NCBI GenBank assembly: GCA_050304135.1
Contig: JBNLDC010000042.1
Location: forward strand, 32,237-96,236
DNA length: 64,000 bases
Source: JAFGNB01 sp050304135
GTDB taxonomy: Bacteria; Fibrobacterota; Chitinivibrionia; Chitinivibrionales; Chitinispirillaceae
Direction of reading: 5' to 3'
Part shown: in pieces, positions 1 to 9,456 of the stretch
How positions within the stretch are numbered: position 1 is the stretch's first letter
Layout: the number at the start of each line of letters is the position of its first letter
Notes under the pieces: model-generated
Told to the model about the DNA's origin: nothing
Database searches by the model: none
Seen by the model: only the letters and a program-made list of their open reading frames with translations
Translations under genes and position numbers: made by a program

Positions 1-548
1 TCACCGGATTGGGTTTCAGATGTCAGTGCAACCCAGTTAGATGGTTCTGAACTCCATGCAAAGTGTGCATCACCTCCACAGGTGCGTGCAATAATATTTT
101 CCTGATCAGCAATAGCATCGATCTGAGTATTTGTTGCACAGTTAGGATATGCTAAGGTAACACATTGAATTGATGTGTCCAGCGCCCGCAATGCTTTTGC
201 CTCATTAACAATTTCGTTAGTAATGCTATCCAGGTTGGAAATTGTAGTCAGATTTGGATGAGTATAAGTGTGATTCCCTATCTCATTACCATCGCGCGCT
301 ACCTGAATCCATGCTGCCTTGTTGGAAGTGGGAACGCCAATTAAAAAGAATGTCGCATGAATATTACGGGATTTCAGTGCAGGAACAACATTAGTCAACT
401 GCGACTGACACCCATCATCAAAGGTAAAACTGACCGCCCCTTTATATCCATGCCACGGAACTGTTGTTACCGGTGCTGCTGTGATTTCAATAGATACTGC
501 AATCGCAATTCTTAATGAGTTGAATATCAGGTTTCTTTTTGACCACAT
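1..548 (-). CDS. Secreted polysaccharide deacetylase (NodB/CE4), 3' end outside window
   Basis: Reading from an ATG at 548 back to base 1 gives an open frame with no stop, so only the N-terminal ~182 residues are present. An AAGGAAG ribosome site lies 5 nt before the ATG. After a hydrophobic N-terminal segment comes the NodB domain: FTFDDG carries the metal-binding and catalytic Asp pair, and NHTYTH supplies the HxxxH metal ligands. A later AYPN segment fits the third motif. CE4 enzymes remove N- or O-acetyl groups from chitin, peptidoglycan or xylan. The substrate here cannot be told from the sequence. Export fits a cell-surface or extracellular role. Confidence 0.85.
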   Translation of the reverse strand, partial: MWSKRNLIFNSLRIAIAVSIEITAAPVTTVPWHGYKGAVSFTFDDGCQSQLTNVVPALKSRNIHATFFLIGVPTSNKAAWIQVARDGNEIGNHTYTHPNLTTISNLDSITNEIVNEAKALRALDTSIQCVTLAYPNCATNTQIDAIADQENIIARTCGGDAHFAWSSEPSNWVALTSETQSG

Positions 549-925
549 AGTTCTTCCTTGTTAACATACTACACTGTACCGCTTCCCTTATTAAACTAAA
601 TTTCGGGCAGGTATTTTGATGTCAGGACTGATTGCAGTTGACCTACTCAATTAACTGACGGGGTTTTGTTTTTTTCCGGTTCGAGCCGGCCTTACCTAAA
701 AACCGTTCGCAATACTGGTGGCTTTTATCACTGTCGTTCTTTAAACGTAATGTATCCGGTGTTTTTGATACCGTTTTTTTTATAACGTTTTGTCACAATT
801 GTTCTTTAAGCGCAGAGTATCCAGTGCTGTGCACTGTTTTATTGTACCGCTTTAACTAAAAATCCCTTTTTTCAACAAATTAAAACCTGACTATATTTTG
901 AAAATAGGTGAAATGATGAAAAATA
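549..925. other. Gene-free AT-rich stretch with diverged direct repeats
   Basis: No credible gene. Two similar 26-bp segments at 736-761 and 801-826 share GTTCTTTAA, then GTATCC and GTG. TGTACCGCTT occurs twice (about 577 and 844). The stretch separates the deacetylase from a transposase remnant and looks like decayed mobile-element DNA. Confidence 0.4.
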
Positions 926-1240
926 TCAATAACCAGGCATAGTTAGCGGGAGAAAATCCAGCGGGTCGTAAATCTTGTAGTTCCGCGGGATGCCGACATC
1001 AGGTTCAGGATCACCCTGCTTCGGAAAGGGTATACACCCCGGCTTCGAGGCCCTATAAAAGATCTTGCCGTCATCGGTCAGACGTATCATGCTTGTAAGT
1101 GGAAACGGGCTCCTTGACCGCATAAATATTGTTATAAAAGTACGGCAATATGCCGGGATGCCTTATGCTGCAGACCAGAGTGACAAATATACTCGATAAG
1201 GCGTTGTAGTAAGCCGGTAATCCGGATAAGTGGAAAGATT
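926..1240 (-). pseudogene. Remnant of an IS91-type (Y2) transposase
   Basis: The minus-strand frame ending at 926 reads LTDDGKIFYRASKPG and, further on, IPRNYKIYDPLDFL. This order resembles the C-terminal part of Y2-type transposases (Y2_Tnp, IS91 family), where a DG(K/R)xxYR block precedes a DPLDFL block and an HIP(D/N)KG block. The match stops right after DFL, and the expected continuation is absent. A second frame just upstream (about 1130-1240) carries RLIEYI, which fits the preceding helix, so the copy is frameshifted as well as truncated. No terminal repeats were recognised. The family assignment is from memory of the motif order. Confidence 0.6.
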
Positions 1241-1533
1241 ATCGAACGGGTGAGTTCAAGAACTGTAAGGTACCGAAGCCTCATCTTCAGAAGACAACAG
1301 GTGTTGCATAATAACCTGAAATAAGTAAGTTGAATCATGAAGAGATATGAATACTATATCATTAATAATCAAAAAGTTAATAAGATATATCACAATATCA
1401 TTGTTGCATAACTATGCAACAAAATCATTTTAAAATCTCAAATATACTCTACATGCCGGTTTTTTTAAAGTATGTTATAAATAAGCAAAGAAACGGTACT
1501 GCTTGAAAAGTGCAGTCCAGGATGGAGATGTTA

Positions 1534-2370
1534 ATGATATCGATTTTTGATTACCTTGATTACCGGGTCTACCTTAATGATTACTGGAAAACAGCAAAAA
1601 AGGAACGCCCATTCTTTTCTATCCGTTACATTTCACAACGAGTTGGTATCAACCCCGGTTATATCCTGAAAGTTTTTCAAGGTAAAGTACATCTGGGAGT
1701 TAAAAATATCCCTCTTTTCGCAGATGTACTTGGTTTAAAAAACAAAGAACGCGACTACTTTGAAGAGTTGGTTTATTTTGGCCGAGCACACAACGAAAAA
1801 GAGATCGAAACACACTTCGAACGTCTTCAATCCATAAAAGGAGTCCGCTTACGAACAATTGCAGAAAAAGAAACTTATTTCTTTCAAAACTGGTATGTTA
1901 TGGCGTTGCGTGCACTACTCAGTATCTACCCCTTTGATGGTAAGAACTATCGCGAACTCGGATCACTTCTTCATCCTCCTGTTACTGCCAATCAGGCTCG
2001 CCAGGGGATTGCACTCCTTGAACGGTTGGGGTTGATCAGCAAAAACGAGCATGGATTTTTTGAATTAACAGAACGCTTTATTTCGTCGGGTGAAAAGTGG
2101 AAATCACCGATTATAAAGAACTATCAGCGAAAAGTTATGGAAATGGGGATCGAATCACTTGAGAAAGACGACAAATCTGTGCGAGATATTTCAACAATAA
2201 CCATGACATTTCCTCTTGACAGTATACCTGAACTGCGTGAACGTGTAGCACTATTCCGTCAAGATTTGCTGTCCATGTCAGAAAAAATTACCGGCAGTGA
2301 TAGTGTCCTGCAGGTCAACATCCAGATATTTCCTGCAGCTATCATTCCCGGAAACAGGAGTCAATCATGA
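1534..2370 (+). CDS. TIGR02147/DUF4423 family protein (Fibrobacter-type paralog)
   Basis: Translation from ATG 1534 (GGAG at 1524-1527, 6-nt spacing) starts MISIFDYLDYRVYL, the usual opening of TIGR02147 proteins. Upstream in-frame starts (GTG 1510, ATG 1522, ATG 1528) add residues unlike the family. The 278-aa protein is soluble, with an N-terminal helical part that may bind DNA (ISQRVGINPGYILKVFQG resembles a helix-turn-helix) and a C-terminal DUF4423-type part with LHPPVTANQARQGIALLERL. The function of the family is not established, though a regulatory role is commonly inferred. Its stop overlaps the next gene's ATG by 4 nt, so it is probably co-translated with that lipoprotein. The same arrangement recurs at 23122. 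Confidence 0.85.
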   Translation: MISIFDYLDYRVYLNDYWKTAKKERPFFSIRYISQRVGINPGYILKVFQGKVHLGVKNIPLFADVLGLKNKERDYFEELVYFGRAHNEKEIETHFERLQSIKGVRLRTIAEKETYFFQNWYVMALRALLSIYPFDGKNYRELGSLLHPPVTANQARQGIALLERLGLISKNEHGFFELTERFISSGEKWKSPIIKNYQRKVMEMGIESLEKDDKSVRDISTITMTFPLDSIPELRERVALFRQDLLSMSEKITGSDSVLQVNIQIFPAAIIPGNRSQS

Positions 2371-3854
2371 AATGCAGAACGACATTATTTGTACTCCTGT
2401 TTCTCTCCTTGTTCCGCTGTATGATAAATCCCGGAAGCGGTGGAGGTGAAACGACCAATGGCTATGTGACAGGATCGCTTGTCTTTCAGGATGGAACTCC
2501 TGCCGCAAATACACAGGTAACGCTTATCAGTGAAAATTACAATCCATCAAAAGATGGAAAAATTGCTGATTCGCTTATTGATACTACTGATGAACAGGGT
2601 AACTACGTTTTACACATATCGTCACGAGGCTATTTTAATATTGAGGCTCTGCATTCTGAAAAAGGTACACGAACATTGATACAACAGATTGCAGCTGATG
2701 ATGATACAATAGTGGTACCGGTTGATACAATGAGAGCACCAGGTGCCCTGAGAATCGTTCTTCCTGAAAGCATGCAGCAAACTACCGGCCTTCTCTTTAT
2801 ACGCGGTACTACATTCTACATGCCTTTGGGGCCTCAAAACGATACGGTCGTCATAGATTCTCTGCCTGCTGGATCAATTCCAGATGTCATTCTTGAACAG
2901 CTCAGTGGCACGCATCTCATTGCAAGGCATGCATATGTTACCTCCAGTGGTATTTCGGAAATTGACGCAGGGACCATAAAAACAGTATTCATCGCGATTA
3001 ACAATGATTCATTGTTTGATTTTATAACTACCTGCAAACTTGACAGTAAAGGCAACCTGTGGGTTGGTACCGGTAACGGTGGCCTTTACTCATTTGACAA
3101 AATTAACACCTGGACACCATTCTCTCTTCCCGGCCGTACCATCAATTGCCATGAGATTGACCACAACGGCCAGCACTGGATTGGAACGAATGACGGTCTT
3201 TACTCTTTTGACGGCACCACGTTCCATCCGGTACCGATTGTCGCTGAAGATACAATCCACATTAATATCAAATCGCTATTTATCGACAAAAACAATAACA
3301 AATGGGTCGTTGCATTGTCGGAAATATTCAAAGAAGACAATGGGTCCTGGATGTCAACCGACTACAATATCCAGGAAGTAAGCGGCTTCACCAACCTGCT
3401 GGTCGACAAATCGGGAACAGTCTGGATTGGTACAATGACTAATGGAATTATCGCTGACTATGGTACCTACAGACAGAACTATTCAATAAGCAATTCATCA
3501 CTTCCGTCCAACACTGTTAATTTTATCGTTCAGGATTCATCGGGTAGTATCTGGGCAGGGACTGTTGGAGGACTTGTGAGAATAAGTGGTTCGAATCTCT
3601 ACACATTTACCCAAAGTAATGGTGGAAATCCCTTTTATGATATAACACATGGTGTTGTCTCCAGCACAGGAGACCTCTGGGTTTCCGGGGATGGTTCAAA
3701 TCTATATGATTTTAATAATGGTCAGGTGTTTTCCGCCCTCAGCATCTGGGGAAAATATACGACCATTGAATCAATCGTTGTTGACTCATCAGGGGTTATC
3801 TGGTTGGGAAGTTATGGCAGCGGCCTGGTAAGAGTTGATAAAACTATTCAATGA
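2367..3854 (+). CDS. Lipoprotein with carboxypeptidase-like domain and sensor-type beta-propeller
   Basis: 495 aa. The N-terminus has a hydrophobic signal followed by Cys-18 in LFRC, a weak lipobox, then a Gly-rich linker. Residues ~30-100 fit a carboxypeptidase-regulatory-like beta-sandwich (GSLVFQDGTPAANTQVTL). From ~220 to the end there are at least six repeats of the two-component-regulator propeller type: GNLWVGTGNGGLYSFD, GQHWIGTNDGLYSFD, GTVWIGTMTNGI, GSIWAGTVGGLV, GDLWVS, GVIWLGSYGSGLV. Such propellers form periplasmic ligand-sensing modules in hybrid two-component systems, but no kinase is attached here. An AGGAG site precedes the ATG. The start overlaps the TIGR02147 stop (ATGA). 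The ligand and the functional link to the regulator are unknown. Confidence 0.8.
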   Translation: MKCRTTLFVLLFLSLFRCMINPGSGGGETTNGYVTGSLVFQDGTPAANTQVTLISENYNPSKDGKIADSLIDTTDEQGNYVLHISSRGYFNIEALHSEKGTRTLIQQIAADDDTIVVPVDTMRAPGALRIVLPESMQQTTGLLFIRGTTFYMPLGPQNDTVVIDSLPAGSIPDVILEQLSGTHLIARHAYVTSSGISEIDAGTIKTVFIAINNDSLFDFITTCKLDSKGNLWVGTGNGGLYSFDKINTWTPFSLPGRTINCHEIDHNGQHWIGTNDGLYSFDGTTFHPVPIVAEDTIHINIKSLFIDKNNNKWVVALSEIFKEDNGSWMSTDYNIQEVSGFTNLLVDKSGTVWIGTMTNGIIADYGTYRQNYSISNSSLPSNTVNFIVQDSSGSIWAGTVGGLVRISGSNLYTFTQSNGGNPFYDITHGVVSSTGDLWVSGDGSNLYDFNNGQVFSALSIWGKYTTIESIVVDSSGVIWLGSYGSGLVRVDKTIQ

Positions 3855-3955
3855 CTGCACAAAGCAAACAATACTACACGTACCTTTTTAATACGGTTTG
3901 TCTATGAATAGTAAATAGTAGATAATTTTCTCGGGTAATTAAACAGTGATCCCCA

Positions 3956-3992
3956 AACCTGTTCAGGGGAAAAGTAGTGTGAACAGGTTTTC
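3956..3992 (+). terminator. Probable intrinsic terminator after the lipoprotein gene
   Basis: AACCTGTTC at 3956-3964 pairs perfectly with GAACAGGTT at 3981-3989. It is followed by TTTCT and, further on, a longer T-rich run. It lies about 100 bp after the stop at 3854 and before the start at 4053, so it fits an operon boundary. The 16-nt loop and interrupted T-tract make it moderate. Confidence 0.5.
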
Positions 3993-4052
3993 TACTGGTT
4001 GTTTTTTACCTTTTAATTATTTCGGTACACACTTTTCTATTGGGGAGTTTTT

Positions 4053-4682
4053 ATGAAAGGATTAAATTTTATCTGCGTTTTATTACTCACGTTACCAGGT
4101 GCACTTTATGCGCAGTCTACAACAGTACCAACAGAGGTATTACGCGCCGCAACTGATAATTTCAGTCAATATTTAACAAACGTTGTTCCTGATGATGGTA
4201 AAACTTTTCTTGGATTTGATGCTAAAGATAATCTGAGTAAAGCTACCCTCGGCACGCCATTTCAACTTTACAATTTAAGTGCAGACTCAATCCGTAATTA
4301 CAGGGAAAATGCGCCCATCCGATCGATCATTACCGAATCGGAGATGTGGTATTTTCCGATCATGATTGACAATACCGTTAAGATGGTTTTATATGTCGGA
4401 AAAAAGGACAACGTATGGATGCGTGCCGGTCTTGGTTCTGCCGGCCTCGCCAGGCATTTGCAGGATATAACCATTCGATGGTCACCAGCAGAAGGATACA
4501 CGCCAATACTCATCCGTCAGTTCGATATTGGAGCGTATTTTTTCAGTATTCCTCAGGTAGATAAATTCAATCTCACTGAAACGGAATATTCAGTTCCAAA
4601 GCCCGGTTTGAATAAAAGAAGTAAGCAGTTAAAAACCCTGAGTGCCACCATAAAAGACCTGCGTTCAAGAATTTCCAGATAA
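4053..4682 (+). CDS. Secreted protein of unknown function, partner of papain-like protease
   Basis: 209 aa with a clear signal peptide (MKGLNFICVLLLTLPGALYA, cleavage likely before QS). GGGGAG lies 5 nt before the ATG. The mature part is predicted mixed alpha/beta with a basic, helical C-terminus (KRSKQLKTLSATIKDLRSRI). I recognise no family. Only 18 bp separate it from the secreted papain-like protease at 4701, so they are probably one transcript. A role as inhibitor, chaperone or substrate-binding partner is possible, but this rests on position alone. Confidence 0.7.
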   Translation: MKGLNFICVLLLTLPGALYAQSTTVPTEVLRAATDNFSQYLTNVVPDDGKTFLGFDAKDNLSKATLGTPFQLYNLSADSIRNYRENAPIRSIITESEMWYFPIMIDNTVKMVLYVGKKDNVWMRAGLGSAGLARHLQDITIRWSPAEGYTPILIRQFDIGAYFFSIPQVDKFNLTETEYSVPKPGLNKRSKQLKTLSATIKDLRSRISR

Positions 4683-4700
4683 CTTTGAAAGGATCAACTT

Positions 4701-5909
4701 ATGGATACATTAAAAAACAACATTATCAATTGTATCGGAATGTTAGCGCTTCTATCCAGTGTCGTTCATGCAGACCGGGTGTTTAAATATCCCCGTATAC
4801 AACAGGAAAAGGACAACTGGTGCTGGGACGCCTGTTCCCAGTGGATACTTGGATTCCATGGAATAGAACTCTCCCAGACCGACATCTGTAAATATGGATT
4901 TACAGATGGAAAAGTAAGAGACCAGTGGAACTGGATATATACCGAAGAGGAAACTGGAGCAGCCATAATATCTTATAAATTTCCACCAAGCGACTGGGAC
5001 TGGTCCAAGGGAGTGCCGCCTTCCGAGTGGGACACCTGCTATGGTCGAGGAATCAATATCATAATCGACCATTACGGCGTCCCTTTTAAAGTTAAAGGAC
5101 CCAACACCAATCCATCAAAGTATGTTCTAACAGAAGAAGAATTCAAGAACGAAATAGAGAATGGACACCCATTTGTAGTGCGGTATCAATGGGATAATGA
5201 CAACGGTGGTCATTTTGTCGTTGCAATAGGTTATCAAAACAAAATGTGCTGGCTGATGAACCCATGGAAGGATGATGGTATTCAGATCTATGATTTTCAG
5301 TGGGTAAAAGATGGGACAGATGCCTCAAATAAACATCACGTTTGGGACTACACACTTCAGACGACAAAAGTTAACACAACTCCTGAACTTACAGCTGACT
5401 TTCCTTCTACGCTTGTTGCAGGTCAGAAATATTCTGTTAAATTAGTCTCCACCAAGAACGGAAAAGATGTATCAAAATGTACCTTCTTCAAACCGATCAC
5501 CGAAGGGGTTAACATAGATTCTGCAACAGGTAACCTGACCTGGACACAAACTGAACAGGGGCCATCGCAGATAAAAATTGTTCGTGAATTTGGCAATGCC
5601 ATCGATACCATTGTAAAATCTTTTAGTGAAACAGGCAATAACGCTTTAGCATACCGTTCTGAAAAATATGACATCAAAGTCCGACAGGCTGGTTCCTTAT
5701 ATATCATCAGTGTCAATCAGTCACTTATTTCAAAGCACCCGGTAAAGGTTCAGCTATTGGCAGCAAATGGGACGGTAGTTTTTTCACAAACGGTCACCAC
5801 TCAAGGTGCTGCATCCGTCACTGTTGACAGGAAGGCTTTCGCCTCAGGTATGTATTTTATGTCAGTTTCAAACGGGAATCTACTGAAAACTGAACGCCTG
5901 GTTTTTTGA
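4701..5909 (+). CDS. Secreted papain-like cysteine protease with C-terminal sorting-like domain
   Basis: 402 aa with a signal peptide ending near VVHA. The mature protein opens with KDNWCWDACSQWIL, the cysteine-nucleophile signature of the papain-like C39/C70 (AvrRpt2-type) group, with Cys-41 as candidate nucleophile. NGGHFVVAIGY supplies His-171 and LMNPWKDDG supplies Asn-187, completing a Cys-His-Asn/Asp triad. A beta-rich linker (residues ~225-300) leads to a final ~80-residue domain ending ASGMYFMSVSNGNLLKTERL, which resembles type IX secretion C-terminal domains. AAAGGA precedes the ATG. The target is unknown. Export to the surface or medium follows from the signal peptide and the tail. 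Confidence 0.8.
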   Translation: MDTLKNNIINCIGMLALLSSVVHADRVFKYPRIQQEKDNWCWDACSQWILGFHGIELSQTDICKYGFTDGKVRDQWNWIYTEEETGAAIISYKFPPSDWDWSKGVPPSEWDTCYGRGINIIIDHYGVPFKVKGPNTNPSKYVLTEEEFKNEIENGHPFVVRYQWDNDNGGHFVVAIGYQNKMCWLMNPWKDDGIQIYDFQWVKDGTDASNKHHVWDYTLQTTKVNTTPELTADFPSTLVAGQKYSVKLVSTKNGKDVSKCTFFKPITEGVNIDSATGNLTWTQTEQGPSQIKIVREFGNAIDTIVKSFSETGNNALAYRSEKYDIKVRQAGSLYIISVNQSLISKHPVKVQLLAANGTVVFSQTVTTQGAASVTVDRKAFASGMYFMSVSNGNLLKTERLVF

Positions 5910-6180
5910 AATCATGTTGTTTAAATCACTTATGCTGTCAGTAAATGATTGCAGGGTACCGGCTTTCAGTTGCCATAATCATTAGCCGGACCGATGATGG
6001 CTGTGTATGGACTTTTGAAATTGGGGAAGGAAGTTGACCCGGTATATCCATCTCAATATGATGTCCGGGTTTTAATTAATGCGGCAAAGACTTGTCTTGG
6101 AATTAATTACCTTCCTTTTAAAAATATTCCACTTGGTGAACTGTTAAAAACCACCGAACTCGGCAAATTATTGTAAATCA

Positions 6181-6640
6181 AAAAAGCAGTACTGTACAGA
6201 TCAACAGCAGCAGACTCGCCGTCGGTAAAAAGTTCTCCCTGATCGCGCACCAATCTGCCGTTGAGGTCGAAAAACACTATCGATACTTCCACCGGTGAAC
6301 CGGTCCGTATGCGGAAGAGAACACCGTCGTTGACCTCACGTGAGGAGGAGACGGAAAAAGGAGCGGTTGCTCTCCTCCGGTCCGGTGGGTGATTTGATGA
6401 ATGCAGCACCGGTTCCATTCCGAAACCTTCCCGTACCAAATTGACTACAGCTGTATAACGGTATCCCATGCGTAATCGCTGGTCCACGATGGCTTTCCCG
6501 AGGAAGAAGGCTGTGTGGAGCCGTCATTGCGCATGTTGGTGGCAACCGCCATGAAGGTTTTAAGATCGGTCGGATCGTCGGCCTTACTGGTCGCGCTTCG
6601 CACTGCGTCCGCATCGGTAATATAGCGACAGTTGTCCTAA
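6181..6640 (-). pseudogene. Decayed 3' end of a secreted protein with FlgD/T9SS-like tail
   Basis: Two minus-strand frames join into one recognisable protein end. The upstream frame (about 6640-6460) reads CRYITDADAVRSATSKADDP and continues to YAWDTVIQL before a stop. A second frame then carries SVSSSREVNDGVLF and PVEVSIVFFDLNGRLVRD, typical of the C-terminal sorting or FlgD-like domain used elsewhere in this window. The expected glycine-rich final strand is missing, so the gene has lost its 5' part, shifted frame and lost its last residues. The catalytic identity is not recoverable. Confidence 0.45.
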
Positions 6641-6791
6641 AAAAAATCTATGGAGGGGCAATAAAGAGTACATGTCGCTTCGGATATGGAAATAATTCAC
6701 TATAAAAACTTTTTTTTACAATATTTTAAAAGTATAAACAATTTTATATATAGCAATAGGATATTTCCTGAATGTTGGGAGTTTGGATAAA

Positions 6792-9344
6792 ATGACTGAA
6801 AGAAAGCAGGCAGAACAAGAACATCTGGTGCATCTTCATTTCTTTGAAAGTATGGACAAGGTCAACCGTGCTATTCAAGGGGTGTCAGATATGAAAGTGA
6901 TGTTGAGCGATGTACTTGATGTTGTGTTGTCAATTTTTGATTGTGACCGGGCAGTATTGGTGTATCCGTGCGATCCAGAGTCACCTACCTGGTCTTCTCC
7001 GATGGAACGTACACGGTCTGAATACCCTGGCCTTCTTGAATTGGGTAGAATAGTGCCTACAGATCCGGATGTCGCTGAAATCTTTAGGATTTTATTGAAA
7101 TCGAGTGATCCGGTAAGATTCGGGCCAGAATCTGAGTATTCGTTAGTGCCGGATGCGGAAGAAAAATTTGGGATTAAATCATTTTTAGGAATGGCTTTAT
7201 ACCCAAAAGTCAGCAAGCCCTGGCAATTTGGTCTGCACCAATGTTCCTACAATCGGGTATGGACACCGCAAGAGATGCAACTGTTTCGAGAGATTAGCAG
7301 ACGTCTTAGTGATGGCCTTACGAGTTTACTAAGTTATCGCAACTTACAGGAAAGCGAGCGACGGTATAAGTTGGTATTTGAAAATTCACCTGTTTCTATA
7401 TGGGAGGAAGATTTTTCGGAAATTAAAATATTGTTTGACGACCTTAAATCAAACGGGGTTAATGACATCGAAACATATTTTAGCCAATATCCCCAAACAG
7501 TTCAAAAATGTGCCGAATTGGTTAAAATTGTTGATGTAAACCAGTCGGCTCTTGAGTTGCACGAAGCCTCAACTAAAAAAGATTTGATGACAAACCTTGT
7601 TCATACATTTACAGAAAAGTCATTTGAAACTTTTAGTAAAGAACTTGTATGCATCTGGAATGGTGGAACAGAGAATGCAAGTGATACTGTGATTAAAACG
7701 CTAAACGGCAAATTACGGGAAGTAACAGTGTATTTCTCAGTTTGTCCGGGATATGAGGATACACTATCTAAAATCCTGGTTTCGTTAATTGACATCACCG
7801 AGCGCAAGCAGGCTGTAGAAGCTATCAGGAAACAGGAACAGAAGTTTCGAAGTCTGTCTGAAAACTCTCCTGACAATATCATGCGTTATAATAAGGATTG
7901 CCAATTGATTTATGCAAACACCCAGCCGCAAACCAGTTTTGGCTATGACGAATCAATTTTCATGGGCAAGACACCCCTGGAAAGCAACCCTAACGGTTTA
8001 TACGACGGAGGAAGGGAAGAAGTAGCCAACTTCGAAGCAGCGTTAAAGTCAGTATTATCGGGCAACGGCACTATGGATGTTGAAATGCACATACCAAATG
8101 GTTCTGGCGGATTCCGAATTCATACGGTTCGACTAACAGCAGAGTATGACATAGAAGGCAATATTATTGGTGCACTGGCTTTTGGTCGGGATGTTACTGA
8201 ACAACAGAATGTCGAGCAAAAGCTCAAACTACTTAATTTTGCATTAAATAATGTATACGAAGAGGTGTATTTAATTAATGAAAAAGCTTGTTTCGATTAT
8301 GTAAATGATGAAAGTTGCCAGGTCCTGGGTTATAGCCGTGAAAAATTGCTTGCGATGAATGTGGCTGATATCGACCCTGATTTTCCTTTAGAACGTTGGC
8401 CTGAACATTGGAATGAAATAAAAAAGCACAGTTCTCTGATTTTTGAAAGTCGACATAAAAAAAATGACGGTTTCATCTATCCTGTTGAAATTAGTGCGAA
8501 TTTTTTTGAATACAACGGTCAGGGCTACAGCCTTGCTTTAGCAAGGGACATCACCGATCGCAAAAAGGCTGAAGAGGAAATCCGTAATCTCAATCATGAA
8601 CTTGAAAACAGGGTTATAGAGCGAACTTCACGGTTAGAAACTGCCAACAAAGAACTGGAGGCTTTTGCCTATTCAGTGTCCCATGACCTCAGGGCTCCAT
8701 TGCGCCATATCGACGGCTTTATAGCACTGCTCCAACGGCAAGTTGAAAAATCACTGGACAACCTGGGCCGGCACTACATGGACTCGATATCCAAATCGGC
8801 AAAAAAGATGGGAATAATGATAGATGATCTGCTCTCCTTCTCCCGGATGGGGAGACAGCCATTGTCCCTAAGGGAGGTGGATCTTGGGGCACTGGTGCGG
8901 ATTGTCATTGAAGAACTGAAACCGGATTTTACCGGCAGGGACATCTCCTGGCACATTGGAGAATTACCAAAGGTTAACGGTGATTATGCCATGCTCCAGG
9001 CTGTTCTGATGAACCTGATCTCCAATGCTATCAAATTCACCAGGACCCGGGACCATGCTGAAATTGAAATCGGCTGCCGGCGAAAGAAAAAAGAAATCGT
9101 CGTCCATATCCATGACAATGGCGTTGGTTTTAATATGAAATATGCGGACAAGCTCTTTAATGTCTTCCAGCGCTTGCACAGGCAGGAAGATTTTGAAGGG
9201 ACTGGTATAGGGCTGGCCAATGTCTGGCGTATCATCAATCGTCATGACGGCAGGGTTTGGGCGGAAGCTGAGCCGAACCGCGGGGCTGCCTTTTTCTTTT
9301 CATTGCCCAAATCCAGGAAGAAGTTGGTTCATGAAAAAACTTAA
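6792..9344 (+). CDS. Multi-PAS sensor histidine kinase, probably N-terminally truncated
   Basis: About 850 aa. The order is a GAF-like domain (~20-180, ending WTPQEMQLFREISRRLSDGL), three PAS/PAC modules (~190-345, 350-480, 485-600, each ending in a DITERK-type motif), then a coiled coil and a HisKA/HATPase core. The phosphoacceptor His is in FAYSVSHDLRAPLRHIDGF. The N box is NLISNAIKF, G1 is DNGVGFN, and G2 is GTGIGLANV. This core is of the phytochrome-like/Rcp-coupled group. The first residues, MTERKQAEQEHL, look like the end of another PAC motif (DITERKQAE), so upstream sensor domains were probably lost. GGGAG lies 10 nt before ATG 6792, and TTG 6783 is an alternative start. No membrane segment is evident. 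The next gene is a response-regulator fragment. Confidence 0.8.
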   Translation: MTERKQAEQEHLVHLHFFESMDKVNRAIQGVSDMKVMLSDVLDVVLSIFDCDRAVLVYPCDPESPTWSSPMERTRSEYPGLLELGRIVPTDPDVAEIFRILLKSSDPVRFGPESEYSLVPDAEEKFGIKSFLGMALYPKVSKPWQFGLHQCSYNRVWTPQEMQLFREISRRLSDGLTSLLSYRNLQESERRYKLVFENSPVSIWEEDFSEIKILFDDLKSNGVNDIETYFSQYPQTVQKCAELVKIVDVNQSALELHEASTKKDLMTNLVHTFTEKSFETFSKELVCIWNGGTENASDTVIKTLNGKLREVTVYFSVCPGYEDTLSKILVSLIDITERKQAVEAIRKQEQKFRSLSENSPDNIMRYNKDCQLIYANTQPQTSFGYDESIFMGKTPLESNPNGLYDGGREEVANFEAALKSVLSGNGTMDVEMHIPNGSGGFRIHTVRLTAEYDIEGNIIGALAFGRDVTEQQNVEQKLKLLNFALNNVYEEVYLINEKACFDYVNDESCQVLGYSREKLLAMNVADIDPDFPLERWPEHWNEIKKHSSLIFESRHKKNDGFIYPVEISANFFEYNGQGYSLALARDITDRKKAEEEIRNLNHELENRVIERTSRLETANKELEAFAYSVSHDLRAPLRHIDGFIALLQRQVEKSLDNLGRHYMDSISKSAKKMGIMIDDLLSFSRMGRQPLSLREVDLGALVRIVIEELKPDFTGRDISWHIGELPKVNGDYAMLQAVLMNLISNAIKFTRTRDHAEIEIGCRRKKKEIVVHIHDNGVGFNMKYADKLFNVFQRLHRQEDFEGTGIGLANVWRIINRHDGRVWAEAEPNRGAAFFFSLPKSRKKLVHEKT

Positions 9345-9456
9345 AACAATCCTTTTGGTTGAAGATGATTCCACAGACGTGGAATTGACTGTAAATTCAC
9401 CATTTTTCACCAAATCAAATACCTCAAGGGGATTAAAAATAAGCAAAGGCGTTTAA
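9331..9456 (+). pseudogene. Truncated response regulator (Rcp1-like), first ~20 residues only
   Basis: Starting at ATG 9331, overlapping the kinase stop by 14 nt, the frame reads MKKLKTILLVEDDSTDVELT. This is the beta-1 strand and acidic pocket of a receiver domain of the type that follows phytochrome-like kinases. From about 9391 the similarity ends, and a junk tail runs to a stop at 9454-9456. The phospho-accepting Asp and the rest of the domain are missing. A deletion or insertion boundary at about 9391 is implied. The following TGTAAATTCACC could be the edge of an insertion element, but I cannot confirm this. Confidence 0.65.

Noticed and set aside
5994..6176. 60-residue + strand frame next to the decayed gene
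   Set aside because: No ribosome site and no recognised family, and the region is a damaged junction. It could be a fragment but is not supported.
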